12,256 nt of DNA from Chloroflexota bacterium (lineage in GTDB: Bacteria; Chloroflexota; Chloroflexia; Thermomicrobiales; UBA6265). The translations under genes and the position numbers were made by a program. The stretch lies in contig JAFAEX010000287.1 in NCBI GenBank assembly GCA_023423795.1, positions 1 through 12,256 of the forward strand, in the 5' to 3' direction. Of this stretch, positions 1-5,795 are shown piece after piece (the stretch's first letter is position 1; each line of letters begins with the position of its first letter). The notes beneath the pieces were generated by a model. The model saw nothing but the letters and a program-made list of their open reading frames with translations, did not search any database and was not told the DNA's origin.

Positions 1-182
1 TTCATCGCGCCCGCTTCTCGGCGGGTATCCGGCGCAACCAGACAACCGTCACCATCGCGCCTGGCGGTTCCCGCGTATCCACATCAGACAGGCTCGCCGA
101 TCATCGCGTGCTGCGCCGCTGCACCGCCGAGATTTGGCCGGGGTCATACGAAATCCGGTTGATCGGTGCGGGATTCCGTTTG

Positions 183-268
183 TCGTTCGTAGGGGAGGGT
201 CAGGCGCCCTCCCGCGTCCGTTTGCGGTTCCGGGCACGGGAGGGCGCCGGGCCCTCCCCTACGAACGA
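183..268. repeat. 86-base imperfect palindrome, likely dispersed repeat
   Basis: The outer arms 183-199 and 252-268 are perfectly complementary over 17 bases (left arm TCGTTCGTAGGGGAGGG). After three unpaired positions on each side, inner arms 203-214 and 237-248 pair over another 12 bases (GGCGCCCTCCCG). A 22-base loop at 215-236 joins them. The total is a 29-bp stem in non-coding DNA. The symmetry and extragenic position are typical of REP-like or MITE-like repeats scattered in high-GC genomes. Only one copy is in this window, so its repeat status is inferred from shape. It could also act as a transcription barrier. Confidence 0.6.
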
Positions 269-330
269 TAGGACGCCGCAGCCGGGCGAAATGGCGGTGG
301 TTCGCCCGGATTCCGAACCGGCGAATCCCC

Positions 331-366
331 GACGGATGCGGCGACGCCACCGTCGCCGCATCCGTC
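331..366 (-). terminator. Perfect 16-bp hairpin, possible terminator
   Basis: Arms 331-346 (GACGGATGCGGCGACG) and 351-366 are exactly complementary around a four-base CCAC loop. The hairpin lies 66 bases beyond the stop codon of the minus-strand secreted protein gene, so transcription termination is a reasonable role. No T-rich tract follows in the minus direction, so it is not a classical intrinsic terminator. It may equally be an extragenic palindromic repeat or an RNA 3'-end stabiliser. Confidence 0.4.
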
Positions 367-432
367 GTGACCGGCTCCGGCGGGGGTTCGTTGGCGCCGC
401 CCGGGGATGTGTCGTCCCCGGAGGGTCGTCGC

Positions 433-1479
433 CTACTGCGAATCGACGAGGAAGACCTGGATCTGCTGGACGCCGCTGGCGTTCGCCGCGCTGGAGCCGA
501 CGGTGACGGGGATGCCGCCTTCGCCGAGCACGCGGGCGTCCGGCTCCGCGCCGTCGCCGAAGACGAAGTAGGCGTCGTGGCCGTCCGGCAGGGATTCGAA
601 GAGCAGCGTGTACTCGCCGGGCGGCACGGCGGCCCAACCCGTCCCGGCCTGCCGGGTGACGAGGTCGGCGTCGGTCAGCACGGCGAAATCACCGGCCAGC
701 GTGACGGCGAACCCCTCGGCGATCGGATCGCAGGGGGTCACCTGGATGTCCGGCAGCGGCGTGCCGGGCGGGCAGTTGTTGACCACCAGCAGGACGGCGT
801 AGGAGTCCCGCTCGGCGGCCTGCTCCCCGGCGGGGTCCGGGTCCGGGTTGAATCCGCCCGCGGTCTGGGGTACGTCCTGCTCGTCCAGACCCGGCAGTTC
901 CGGCGCGACCGGCTCGGCAGTGGGCACGAGGGTCGGCGCGGCGCCGGTCGATCCGGCATCGGCATCGGCGGCGGTGGCCGCGTCCCGCAGATCGGCGAGG
1001 ATCAGCAAGCGGTCGCGGCTGGGCTGGTAGACGACGCGGATCGGGTCCACCCCGTTGAACACCTGGAAGACGAGCGCCCCGCTCAACACGCTGCCGCCGG
1101 CGATCTCGTCGTAGCCGAGCAGCGGGGATTGCTCCTCGACCTCGGGCAGCAGCGAGACCGATTCCGCGAAGGCGAGGAAGCCGTCGGCGTCCTGCACGGC
1201 GAAGGCCGAGGGATCGAGTTGCAGCGGGCGGGCGCTGGCGTTTTCGATGTCGAAGCGGACCAGCACGTAGTGGGTGCCGCGGTCGGGCGTGGAGAAGTCG
1301 TCGTAGCCGTCGAACGGATCGACGACCTCGACGACGGTGAGCCGGGCCTGCTCGTCGCCCTCGGGGCCGACGAACGAGACGGCGTCGCCGACGACGGGGT
1401 CGGCACGGTCCTGCGCCGGGGCGGGTACGGCTCCGGCGAGGAGCGCCAGAACGGCGAGCACGATGGCAAATCTTCGCAT
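433..1479 (-). CDS. Secreted DUF4352-like protein
   Basis: The 348-residue product has a clear Sec signal peptide: MRR, a hydrophobic stretch at residues 4-18, and an Ala-Pro-Ala cleavage site before Q23. There is no lipobox cysteine, so it should be released outside the cell or into the envelope space rather than lipid-anchored. Residues about 29-155 look like a DUF4352 (telokin-like, immunoglobulin-fold) domain, with the pattern THYVLVRFDIEN, then QDADGFLAF, then SGALVFQVFNG. A low-complexity Ala/Pro/Glu/Asp linker (about 165-225) leads to a second, unrecognised domain (about 226-348) with two cysteines, C236 and C250, that could form a disulfide. The start at 1479 is chosen because AAGGAAA lies just upstream and the signal peptide begins there; upstream in-frame extension is arginine-rich and implausible. 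A good promoter lies about 70 bases upstream. Family known only as a fold; no enzymatic function is claimed. Confidence 0.85.
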   Translation of the reverse strand: MRRFAIVLAVLALLAGAVPAPAQDRADPVVGDAVSFVGPEGDEQARLTVVEVVDPFDGYDDFSTPDRGTHYVLVRFDIENASARPLQLDPSAFAVQDADGFLAFAESVSLLPEVEEQSPLLGYDEIAGGSVLSGALVFQVFNGVDPIRVVYQPSRDRLLILADLRDAATAADADAGSTGAAPTLVPTAEPVAPELPGLDEQDVPQTAGGFNPDPDPAGEQAAERDSYAVLLVVNNCPPGTPLPDIQVTPCDPIAEGFAVTLAGDFAVLTDADLVTRQAGTGWAAVPPGEYTLLFESLPDGHDAYFVFGDGAEPDARVLGEGGIPVTVGSSAANASGVQQIQVFLVDSQ

Positions 1480-1548
1480 CCCGGTTTCCTTCCACTCGTG
1501 ATGGCGCCGGATCGCGCGGGTCCTCTCGTCGCGCCCGGAGGCCGCGGC

Positions 1549-1578
1549 ACGATAGGGCTGCCGGTGGGGGAGCGTCAA
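1549..1578 (-). promoter_or_regulatory. Sigma-70-type promoter for the secreted protein gene
   Basis: On the minus strand TTGACG (1578-1573) matches the -35 consensus at five of six positions. An 18-base spacer follows, then TATCGT (1554-1549), matching the -10 consensus at four of six. This predicts a start near 1542 and a 5' leader of about 60 bases before the ATG at 1479. It suggests the secreted protein is transcribed separately from the histidine kinase gene that ends at 1592. Confidence 0.5.
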
Positions 1579-1591
1579 TCCCCGCGCGCGG

Positions 1592-3616
1592 TCAGCGGGC
1601 CGTTCCGTCCGGCAGCCAGATCGAGACGGTCGCGCCGCGGTCCGGGCCGTCGCTTTCGGCCCAGATCCTGCCGCCGTGCTGGCCGACGATGCCGCGCGCG
1701 AGGTGCAGCCCGAGGCCGAGGCCGGGCAGCATCCGCTCGGTCGCGTTGGCGGAGCGGCCGAACGGTTCGAAGATGGTTTCCTCCGAGCCGGCATCCAGCC
1801 CGATGCCGTCGTCCTCCACCCGGATCAGCACGCCGTCGTCGGCTGGAGCGGCCGTGACCCGGATCGCGCCGCCGTCGGGCGAGTGCTTGGCGGCGTTGTC
1901 GATCAGTTCGTCGATGACCTGGGCGAGGCGGCCGGGGTCGCCGTGGATCGGGTGGAGGCCCGGCGCGACGGCGACCTCCAGCCGGTGGTGTTCGTCGAGG
2001 TGGGCGCGCCGCCGCTCGGCGACCCGCCGCGCGAGGTCACCGGGATCGAGCCGGCGGGAGCGCAGCGGCACCCCGCCCAGCCGCAGGCGCGCCACGTCCA
2101 GCAAATCGTCCACCAGCCCGCCGAGGCGGCTGGCCATCTCGTCGATGGTTTCGAGTCCTTCGCCCAGCCGTTCGTCCGACAGGGTGCCCGCGCTGCGCCA
2201 GCGCCGGACGAGTTGGACGCGGCCCTTGAGCGCGGCCAGCGGGGTGCGCAACTCGTGGGCCGCGATGGAGAGAAACGTGTCTCGGCCGGCGATGGCGTCC
2301 TGCGCGTCGCGGTAGAGGCGCGCGTTGTCGAGCGCCACCGCGGCCTGCGCCGCGAGGCCGGTGGCCAGCGTTTCGGCGCGCTCGCCGAAGGCGGCGCGGT
2401 CCGGGTGGGCGAAGACGAGTTCGGCCAGCACGCCGCCGCCGCGGGCGATCACCGGGACGGCGAGCAGGCTGCACGCCGGCTGGCCCGGCGGTAGCGCGGG
2501 GTGGGGCCGGGCGGGGTCGATCCGCGGGTCGTCGCCCGCGTCGTCCACCCGGAGCGGGCCGGCGGTCGCGAGCATGGCCGACGAAGGGTCGAGGCCGGGC
2601 AGCGCGACGCGTTCGACCTCGGCGTCGTGGCCGCCGGCGCGGGCGAGGCGGGCGTAGACCCCATCGGGGCCGTTGGGGCGGACCAGCGCGCCGACGGATG
2701 CGCCGGTGAGCGCGGCCCCGGCGGCGGCGACGCCGCGCTCCAGCCGGTCGAGGTCGAGTTCGGCCGCGAGCAGGCGGCCGACCCATTCCAGCACCGCCAG
2801 CGTTTCGGTCGCCCGCTCGGCCGCCCGCAGCGCCTCGCGCAGCGCCGCTTCCTCGCGCCGGCGCTCGCCGATGTCGCGGGCGATCGTCGATGCGCCGACG
2901 ATCTGGCCCGCGCCGTCGCGGACCGGGGAGACGGTGAGCGCCACCTCGATGGGCGACCCGTCGCGGGCGATGCGGAGCGTCTCCATCTCGATGATGCGGC
3001 CGCCGGCCGCGATCGTCGCCAGGATGTCGGCTTCTTCGCTGGCGCGCTCGTCCGGCACGAGGATGGTGATGGAGCGGCCGAGCGCTTCCGCCGCCGGGTA
3101 GCCGAAGAGGCGTTCGGCGGCGGGGTTCCAGTCGGTGATGATGCCGCCGAGCGTCTTGCCGATGATGGCGTCGGCGCTGGAGGCGACGATGGCGGCGAGC
3201 CGCGCCTGCACCGCGCCGGCGCGCACCCGCTCCGAGACGTCGGTCTGGACGCCGACGAAGTGGGTGATGCGGCCCGCGTCGTCGCGCAGCGGGGCGATCC
3301 GCAGTTCGTTCCAGAAGGGCGCGCCGTCCTTGCGGCGGTTCAGCAGCGTTTCGGTGATGTCGCGGCCGTCGCGGATCGCCTCGCGGATGCGGGCGACGGC
3401 CGCGGGATCGATGTCGTCCCCTTGCAGGAAGCGGCAGTTGCGCCCGAGGATCTCGGCGCGGGTGTAGCCGGTGAGGCGCTCGAAGGCCGGGTTGGCGTCG
3501 ATGATGGGATGGTCGGGCAGGGACGGGTCGGTGATCACCATCCCCGCGGTGGCCGAAGCGAGCGCGGCTGCCCGTAGCAACTCGCCCTCCGGCCGCTCCG
3601 CGGACTCGTCGGTCAT
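1592..3616 (-). CDS. LOV-PAS-GAF sensor histidine kinase
   Basis: The 674-residue protein has no membrane segment and should be cytosolic. Residues about 15-130 form a LOV domain: GRNCRFLQG at 58-66 holds the flavin-adduct cysteine C61, and the flavin-contacting N93 (LNRRKDG), N103 (FWN) and Q124 (GVQTD) are present. A second PAS domain spans about 138-252 (AIIG, WNPAAERLFGY, closing ARDIGERR). A GAF-like domain spans about 272-435. The HisKA domain has the phospho-acceptor H454 in AAHELRTPL. The ATPase has the N box DNAAKHSP (N574), G1 DDGIG (602-606), F box IFEPFGR and G2 GLGLGLH (632-638). The family predicts a blue-light-controlled kinase that signals to a response regulator, but none is encoded nearby. 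The start at 3616 is preferred to an ATG at 3646 because AGAGGAAA sits seven bases before it. The gene follows the RraA-like gene by 87 bases. Confidence 0.93.
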   Translation of the reverse strand: MTDESAERPEGELLRAAALASATAGMVITDPSLPDHPIIDANPAFERLTGYTRAEILGRNCRFLQGDDIDPAAVARIREAIRDGRDITETLLNRRKDGAPFWNELRIAPLRDDAGRITHFVGVQTDVSERVRAGAVQARLAAIVASSADAIIGKTLGGIITDWNPAAERLFGYPAAEALGRSITILVPDERASEEADILATIAAGGRIIEMETLRIARDGSPIEVALTVSPVRDGAGQIVGASTIARDIGERRREEAALREALRAAERATETLAVLEWVGRLLAAELDLDRLERGVAAAGAALTGASVGALVRPNGPDGVYARLARAGGHDAEVERVALPGLDPSSAMLATAGPLRVDDAGDDPRIDPARPHPALPPGQPACSLLAVPVIARGGGVLAELVFAHPDRAAFGERAETLATGLAAQAAVALDNARLYRDAQDAIAGRDTFLSIAAHELRTPLAALKGRVQLVRRWRSAGTLSDERLGEGLETIDEMASRLGGLVDDLLDVARLRLGGVPLRSRRLDPGDLARRVAERRRAHLDEHHRLEVAVAPGLHPIHGDPGRLAQVIDELIDNAAKHSPDGGAIRVTAAPADDGVLIRVEDDGIGLDAGSEETIFEPFGRSANATERMLPGLGLGLHLARGIVGQHGGRIWAESDGPDRGATVSIWLPDGTAR

Positions 3617-3620
3617 CGGG

Positions 3621-3628
3621 TTTCCTCT
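3621..3628 (-). promoter_or_regulatory. Ribosome binding site fixing the histidine kinase start
   Basis: On the minus strand AGAGGAAA lies here, with seven bases between the AGAGG core and spacing bases and the ATG at 3616. The alternative in-frame ATG at 3646 has no purine-rich site upstream, so the shorter protein, ten residues shorter, is preferred. Confidence 0.7.
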
Positions 3629-3703
3629 GATTCGCTCCCGCGCCATGTCGCGCGGAGACGATCTCCCGCACGGATCGCGCCGCCGTTGCGGACGGGCGCG
3701 CGA

Positions 3704-4390
3704 TCAGGCCGGGGCGTCGTCGCGGACCTGCATTGTGCTCGGCTCGCCCGCCAGCCGCGCCGCGTAGTGCTCGGCGAGATTCGTGTGGTCGAACACCGAC
3801 CCGCCGCGCCGGATGGTGGCGAGGATGGCGGCTTCGCGCCGCTGCACCGCCTCGGCCGCCGCCACGAGGGATTCGAGCAGCGCCGGCCGCACGACCACCA
3901 CGCCGTCCGCGTCGCCAAAGACGACGTCGCCCGCGCCGACCGCGACGCCGCCGGCCACGACGACCGTCGCCGGGCCGCGCGCGATGGTGGCCGAACCGGC
4001 GCGCGGCGTGCTGCCGCGGGCGTAGACCGGCAGGGCGCTTTCGCGCAGGGCGGCGGTGTCGCGGCAGTAGCCGTCGACCACGACCCCGGCCAGTTCGCGC
4101 CGGGCCGCTTCGGCGGAAAACAGTTCGCCGACCACGGCGCGGTCGGCGGCGGCGATCACCAGCACCTCGCCCGGTTGGGAGCGCGCGAGCCCCTGCCAGA
4201 CTTCGAGGAAGTCGCGGTCGCAGGCGACCGGGCGCGCCGGGCCCGCCATGCGGGCGCCTTTGGTCACGAGCCGGATGGCGGGGTCCAGCACGCCGATCTC
4301 GATGCCGAGCGCGCCCGCGCCGTCGCAGAGGGCGGCGGCGTCGAGCGCCTGGAGCCTGGCGTGCAGGGCGTCGTCCCATTCGCGGGTCAT
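3704..4390 (-). CDS. RraA family aldolase/decarboxylase-like protein
   Basis: The 228-residue product matches the RraA/HMG-aldolase family over its full length. Diagnostic elements are GELFSAEAARREL (88-100), VVVDGYCRDT (103-112) with R110 and D111 at the positions of the conserved substrate-binding arginine and metal-coordinating aspartate, PVYARGSTPRAG (121-132), and GDVVFGDADGVVVV (154-167). Family members include 4-hydroxy-4-methyl-2-oxoglutarate aldolase and oxaloacetate decarboxylase, which need a divalent metal and release pyruvate, and also the RNase E regulator RraA. The intact Arg-Asp pair and neighbouring FAH and aminotransferase genes favour an enzyme. The substrate is not known. 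AGGAG stands six bases before the ATG. It lies 27 bases after the small membrane protein gene and is probably co-transcribed with it. Confidence 0.88.
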   Translation of the reverse strand: MTREWDDALHARLQALDAAALCDGAGALGIEIGVLDPAIRLVTKGARMAGPARPVACDRDFLEVWQGLARSQPGEVLVIAAADRAVVGELFSAEAARRELAGVVVDGYCRDTAALRESALPVYARGSTPRAGSATIARGPATVVVAGGVAVGAGDVVFGDADGVVVVRPALLESLVAAAEAVQRREAAILATIRRGGSVFDHTNLAEHYAARLAGEPSTMQVRDDAPA

Positions 4391-4417
4391 GGCCGTCTCC
4401 TCGCCGAAACGGAGGCG

Positions 4418-4567
4418 TCAGCGGTTCAGCAGCCAGGTGAGCGCGAGCACGACCACGTAGGCGGCGTAGACCGTGATGCCGCCCTTGGCCAGCGCCGTCC
4501 ACCAATCGTTGCCCCGCCATTTGTAGATGGCGGTGACGGCGGCGATGAGCACGAGGAGGACGGGCAT
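4418..4567 (-). CDS. Small two-segment membrane protein (49 aa)
   Basis: This short frame starts at an ATG preceded by GGAG at eight bases' spacing and encodes 49 residues. Two hydrophobic segments, about 2-15 (PVLLVLIAAVTAIY) and 30-47 (GITVYAAYVVVLALTWLL), flank a polar loop with KWRGNDWW and a lysine. This pattern predicts a hairpin in the inner membrane with both ends on the same side. I do not recognise a family. The stop codon lies 27 bases upstream of the RraA-like gene, so the two are likely one transcript. Third-position GC bias and a proper start signal support a real gene. The function is unknown; a small membrane subunit or regulator is possible but not shown. Confidence 0.65.
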   Translation of the reverse strand: MPVLLVLIAAVTAIYKWRGNDWWTALAKGGITVYAAYVVVLALTWLLNR

Positions 4568-4626
4568 GGCGATGGCTCCGCTGTCCGTCGGACGGTTGGG
4601 TGTGGGATCGGCCGCGATTGCCGGAG

Positions 4627-4647
4627 GATGATGGCGTTTCCGTCATC
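4627..4647. other. Small hairpin upstream of the membrane protein gene
   Basis: GATGATGG (4627-4634) pairs with CCGTCATC (4640-4647) around a CGTTT loop, with one wobble pair. It lies between the FAH gene and the small membrane protein gene and might end the FAH transcript or sit in the leader of the next one. The evidence is structural only. Confidence 0.25.
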
Positions 4648-4669
4648 GCGCCGGACCCCGGCCACGCCC

Positions 4670-4726
4670 GCCCGGGGTTTCAACCCCGGGCTACGCAAAC
4701 GAAGTCGCCTCCGGGACTGAGAACGC
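4670..4726. repeat. GCCCGGGGTT palindromic extragenic repeat
   Basis: GCCCGGGGTT (4670-4679) and AACCCCGGGC (4682-4691) form a 10-bp inverted repeat separated by TC. The following bases, CTACGCAAACGAAGTCGCC and then ACTGAGAACGC, resemble the tail of a repeat that I associate from memory with several high-GC bacteria, where it occurs between genes in many copies. A second weak stem (AGTC with GACT) lies in the tail. Only one copy is present here. It is downstream of the FAH gene and may help end its transcript. Confidence 0.55.
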
Positions 4727-4749
4727 GCTCCGTCACCGCTGCTCGTCAT

Positions 4750-4798
4750 CCCGGGCGCGGGACCGACGACACCGAATGGCCGCCGGTCCCGCGCCGGG
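4750..4798 (-). terminator. 15-bp hairpin just downstream of the FAH gene
   Basis: CCCGG (4750-4754) pairs with CCGGG (4794-4798), and CGCGGGACCG (4756-4765) pairs with CGGTCCCGCG (4784-4793). G4755 is bulged and the loop is 18 bases. The stem starts 22 bases beyond the FAH stop codon, which suits a transcription end or an mRNA 3'-end protector. There is no T tract, so the terminator call is tentative. Confidence 0.4.
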
Positions 4799-4820
4799 AG
4801 CGAGCGCTGGCGGTCGCCGG

Positions 4821-5702
4821 CTACCCGGCGACCATCGTGTTGCGGAGTTTGCCGAGCCCTTCGACCTCGACGATCACTTCGTCGCCGGGCTTCATCCAGT
4901 TCTTCTCCGGCAGGCCCATGATGACGCCGGCCGGGGTGCCGGTGACGATGACGTCGCCCGGCTCCAGCGGGAAGATGCGCGAGGCGTAGGCGATCACCTC
5001 GGCGACCGGGAAGATCTGGTCGGCGCTGTTGGAATCCTGCCGCAGGGTGCCGTTGTGCCACGTCCGCAATTGGAAGGCCTGCGGGTCGCCGGCCTCGTCC
5101 GCCGTGACGAGGTACGGCCCGATCGGCAGGAACTTGTCCTGCGTTTTGCCGATCAGCCACTGCCCGGTCCGCATCTGCAGGTCGCGGCAGGAGATGTCGT
5201 TGGCGGTGGTGTAGCCGAGGACGTGCGAGAGGGCGTCCTCCTGGGAGACGTTGCGGGCGGTGCTGCCGATGACGACGCCGAGTTCGACTTCGTAGTCGTA
5301 CTCCGTGCCGACGTCGGTGAGGGGAACCTCTTCGTTCGGCGCGGCGATGGTGTTGGCGAACTTGGAGAACAGGATCGGCACGGTGGGAATCGGCGCGTTC
5401 GATTCCTCGGCGTGCTTGCGGTAGTTCAGGCCGACGCAGACGATCTTGCCCGGATGCGGTGCGGACGGGCCGAGCGCGAGGCCCTCCTCGTCGCGCAGCC
5501 AGTCGCCGGACTGGCCTTCGGCCTTGGCGACCAGCGCCCGCAGCGCGTCGAGCGCGGCATCGCCGCCGGCCAGCAGGGCGTCCATCGTCGCCGGCGCATC
5601 GACCCCGAGCGCGGCGGCGGCGGCCCCGGCGTCGATCACGCCGGCGTCGGTCTTGACGCCGAGTTTCAGCGCGTCGCCATCCTTGAACGTGAGCAGTTTC
5701 AT
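4821..5702 (-). CDS. Fumarylacetoacetate hydrolase family enzyme
   Basis: The 293-residue protein has the standard FAH fold layout: a variable N-terminal part (1-80), then KIVCVGLNYRKHAEE (86-100), the metal-binding motif YDYEVELGVV (E138 and E140), ANDISCRDLQ (D169 as third ligand), KTQDKFLPIGPYLV (186-199), TGTPAGV (254-260) and a final GD motif region with EGLGKLRNT. These residues bind magnesium or manganese. Relatives cleave or decarboxylate acylpyruvates, oxaloacetate, 2-oxo-hept-3-ene-dioate or ureidoglycolate-like substrates; the exact reaction cannot be decided here. The start at 5702 has GGAGGG five bases upstream and opens with MKLLTF, typical for the family; an upstream in-frame ATG at 5762 would lie inside the palindrome and is rejected. 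The gene is 84 bases after the aminotransferase. Confidence 0.92.
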   Translation of the reverse strand: MKLLTFKDGDALKLGVKTDAGVIDAGAAAAALGVDAPATMDALLAGGDAALDALRALVAKAEGQSGDWLRDEEGLALGPSAPHPGKIVCVGLNYRKHAEESNAPIPTVPILFSKFANTIAAPNEEVPLTDVGTEYDYEVELGVVIGSTARNVSQEDALSHVLGYTTANDISCRDLQMRTGQWLIGKTQDKFLPIGPYLVTADEAGDPQAFQLRTWHNGTLRQDSNSADQIFPVAEVIAYASRIFPLEPGDVIVTGTPAGVIMGLPEKNWMKPGDEVIVEVEGLGKLRNTMVAG

Positions 5703-5707
5703 CCGTT

Positions 5708-5713
5708 CCCTCC
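5708..5713 (-). promoter_or_regulatory. Ribosome binding site fixing the FAH start
   Basis: GGAGGG on the minus strand lies five bases before the ATG at 5702. It is the strongest such site in the window and decides between this start and the in-frame ATG at 5762. Confidence 0.75.
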
Positions 5714-5730
5714 GTGAAACGTGAGACGAC

Positions 5731-5795
5731 AGGCGATCGGCGGCAGGCGACAGGAACGGCAACGAGTGTCGCCTGTCGCCTGGCGCCTATCGCCT
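5731..5795. repeat. 24-bp-arm palindrome overlapping the aminotransferase stop
   Basis: Arms 5731-5754 and 5772-5795 are inverted copies of each other, matching at 22 of 24 positions, with a 17-base loop. The units GGCGACAGG and GGCGAT recur within the arms. The right arm runs into the aminotransferase gene and contains its stop codon (TAG, 5789-5787) and last codons. Such CGCC-rich palindromes look like dispersed extragenic repeats. It may reduce read-through from the aminotransferase into the FAH gene. Confidence 0.6.

Larger units (their letters stand above)
1..432. other. Non-coding region with hairpins
   Basis: I see no convincing gene here. Short open frames on both strands lack a ribosome binding site and recognisable protein character, and they run through the palindromes. 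The stretch holds an 86-base imperfect palindrome (183-268), a small stem pairing GGATTC (308-313) with GAATCC (323-328), and a perfect 16-bp hairpin (331-366). Bases 1-180 show no clear structure. The region lies downstream of the secreted protein gene whose stop codon is at 433-435 on the minus strand. Confidence 0.6.

Noticed and set aside
1..5. Possible ATG on the minus strand at 5-3 of a gene leaving the left edge
   Set aside because: Only one codon is visible and the upstream GAGAAG is not enough to support a gene.
367..1857. Long plus-strand open frame of 496 codons
   Set aside because: It lies antisense to the secreted protein gene and the end of the histidine kinase gene. Its translation is a low-complexity Gly/Arg/Asp-rich string with no motif, as is usual opposite genes in GC-rich DNA.
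3617..3646. Ten-residue N-terminal extension of the histidine kinase
   Set aside because: The ATG at 3646 has no ribosome binding site, while the ATG at 3616 has a well-spaced one.
2037..4646. Minus-strand open frame of 869 codons
   Set aside because: It is a shifted frame of the histidine kinase and RraA-like genes, and its translation is almost entirely Arg/Pro/Gly/Ala without domains.
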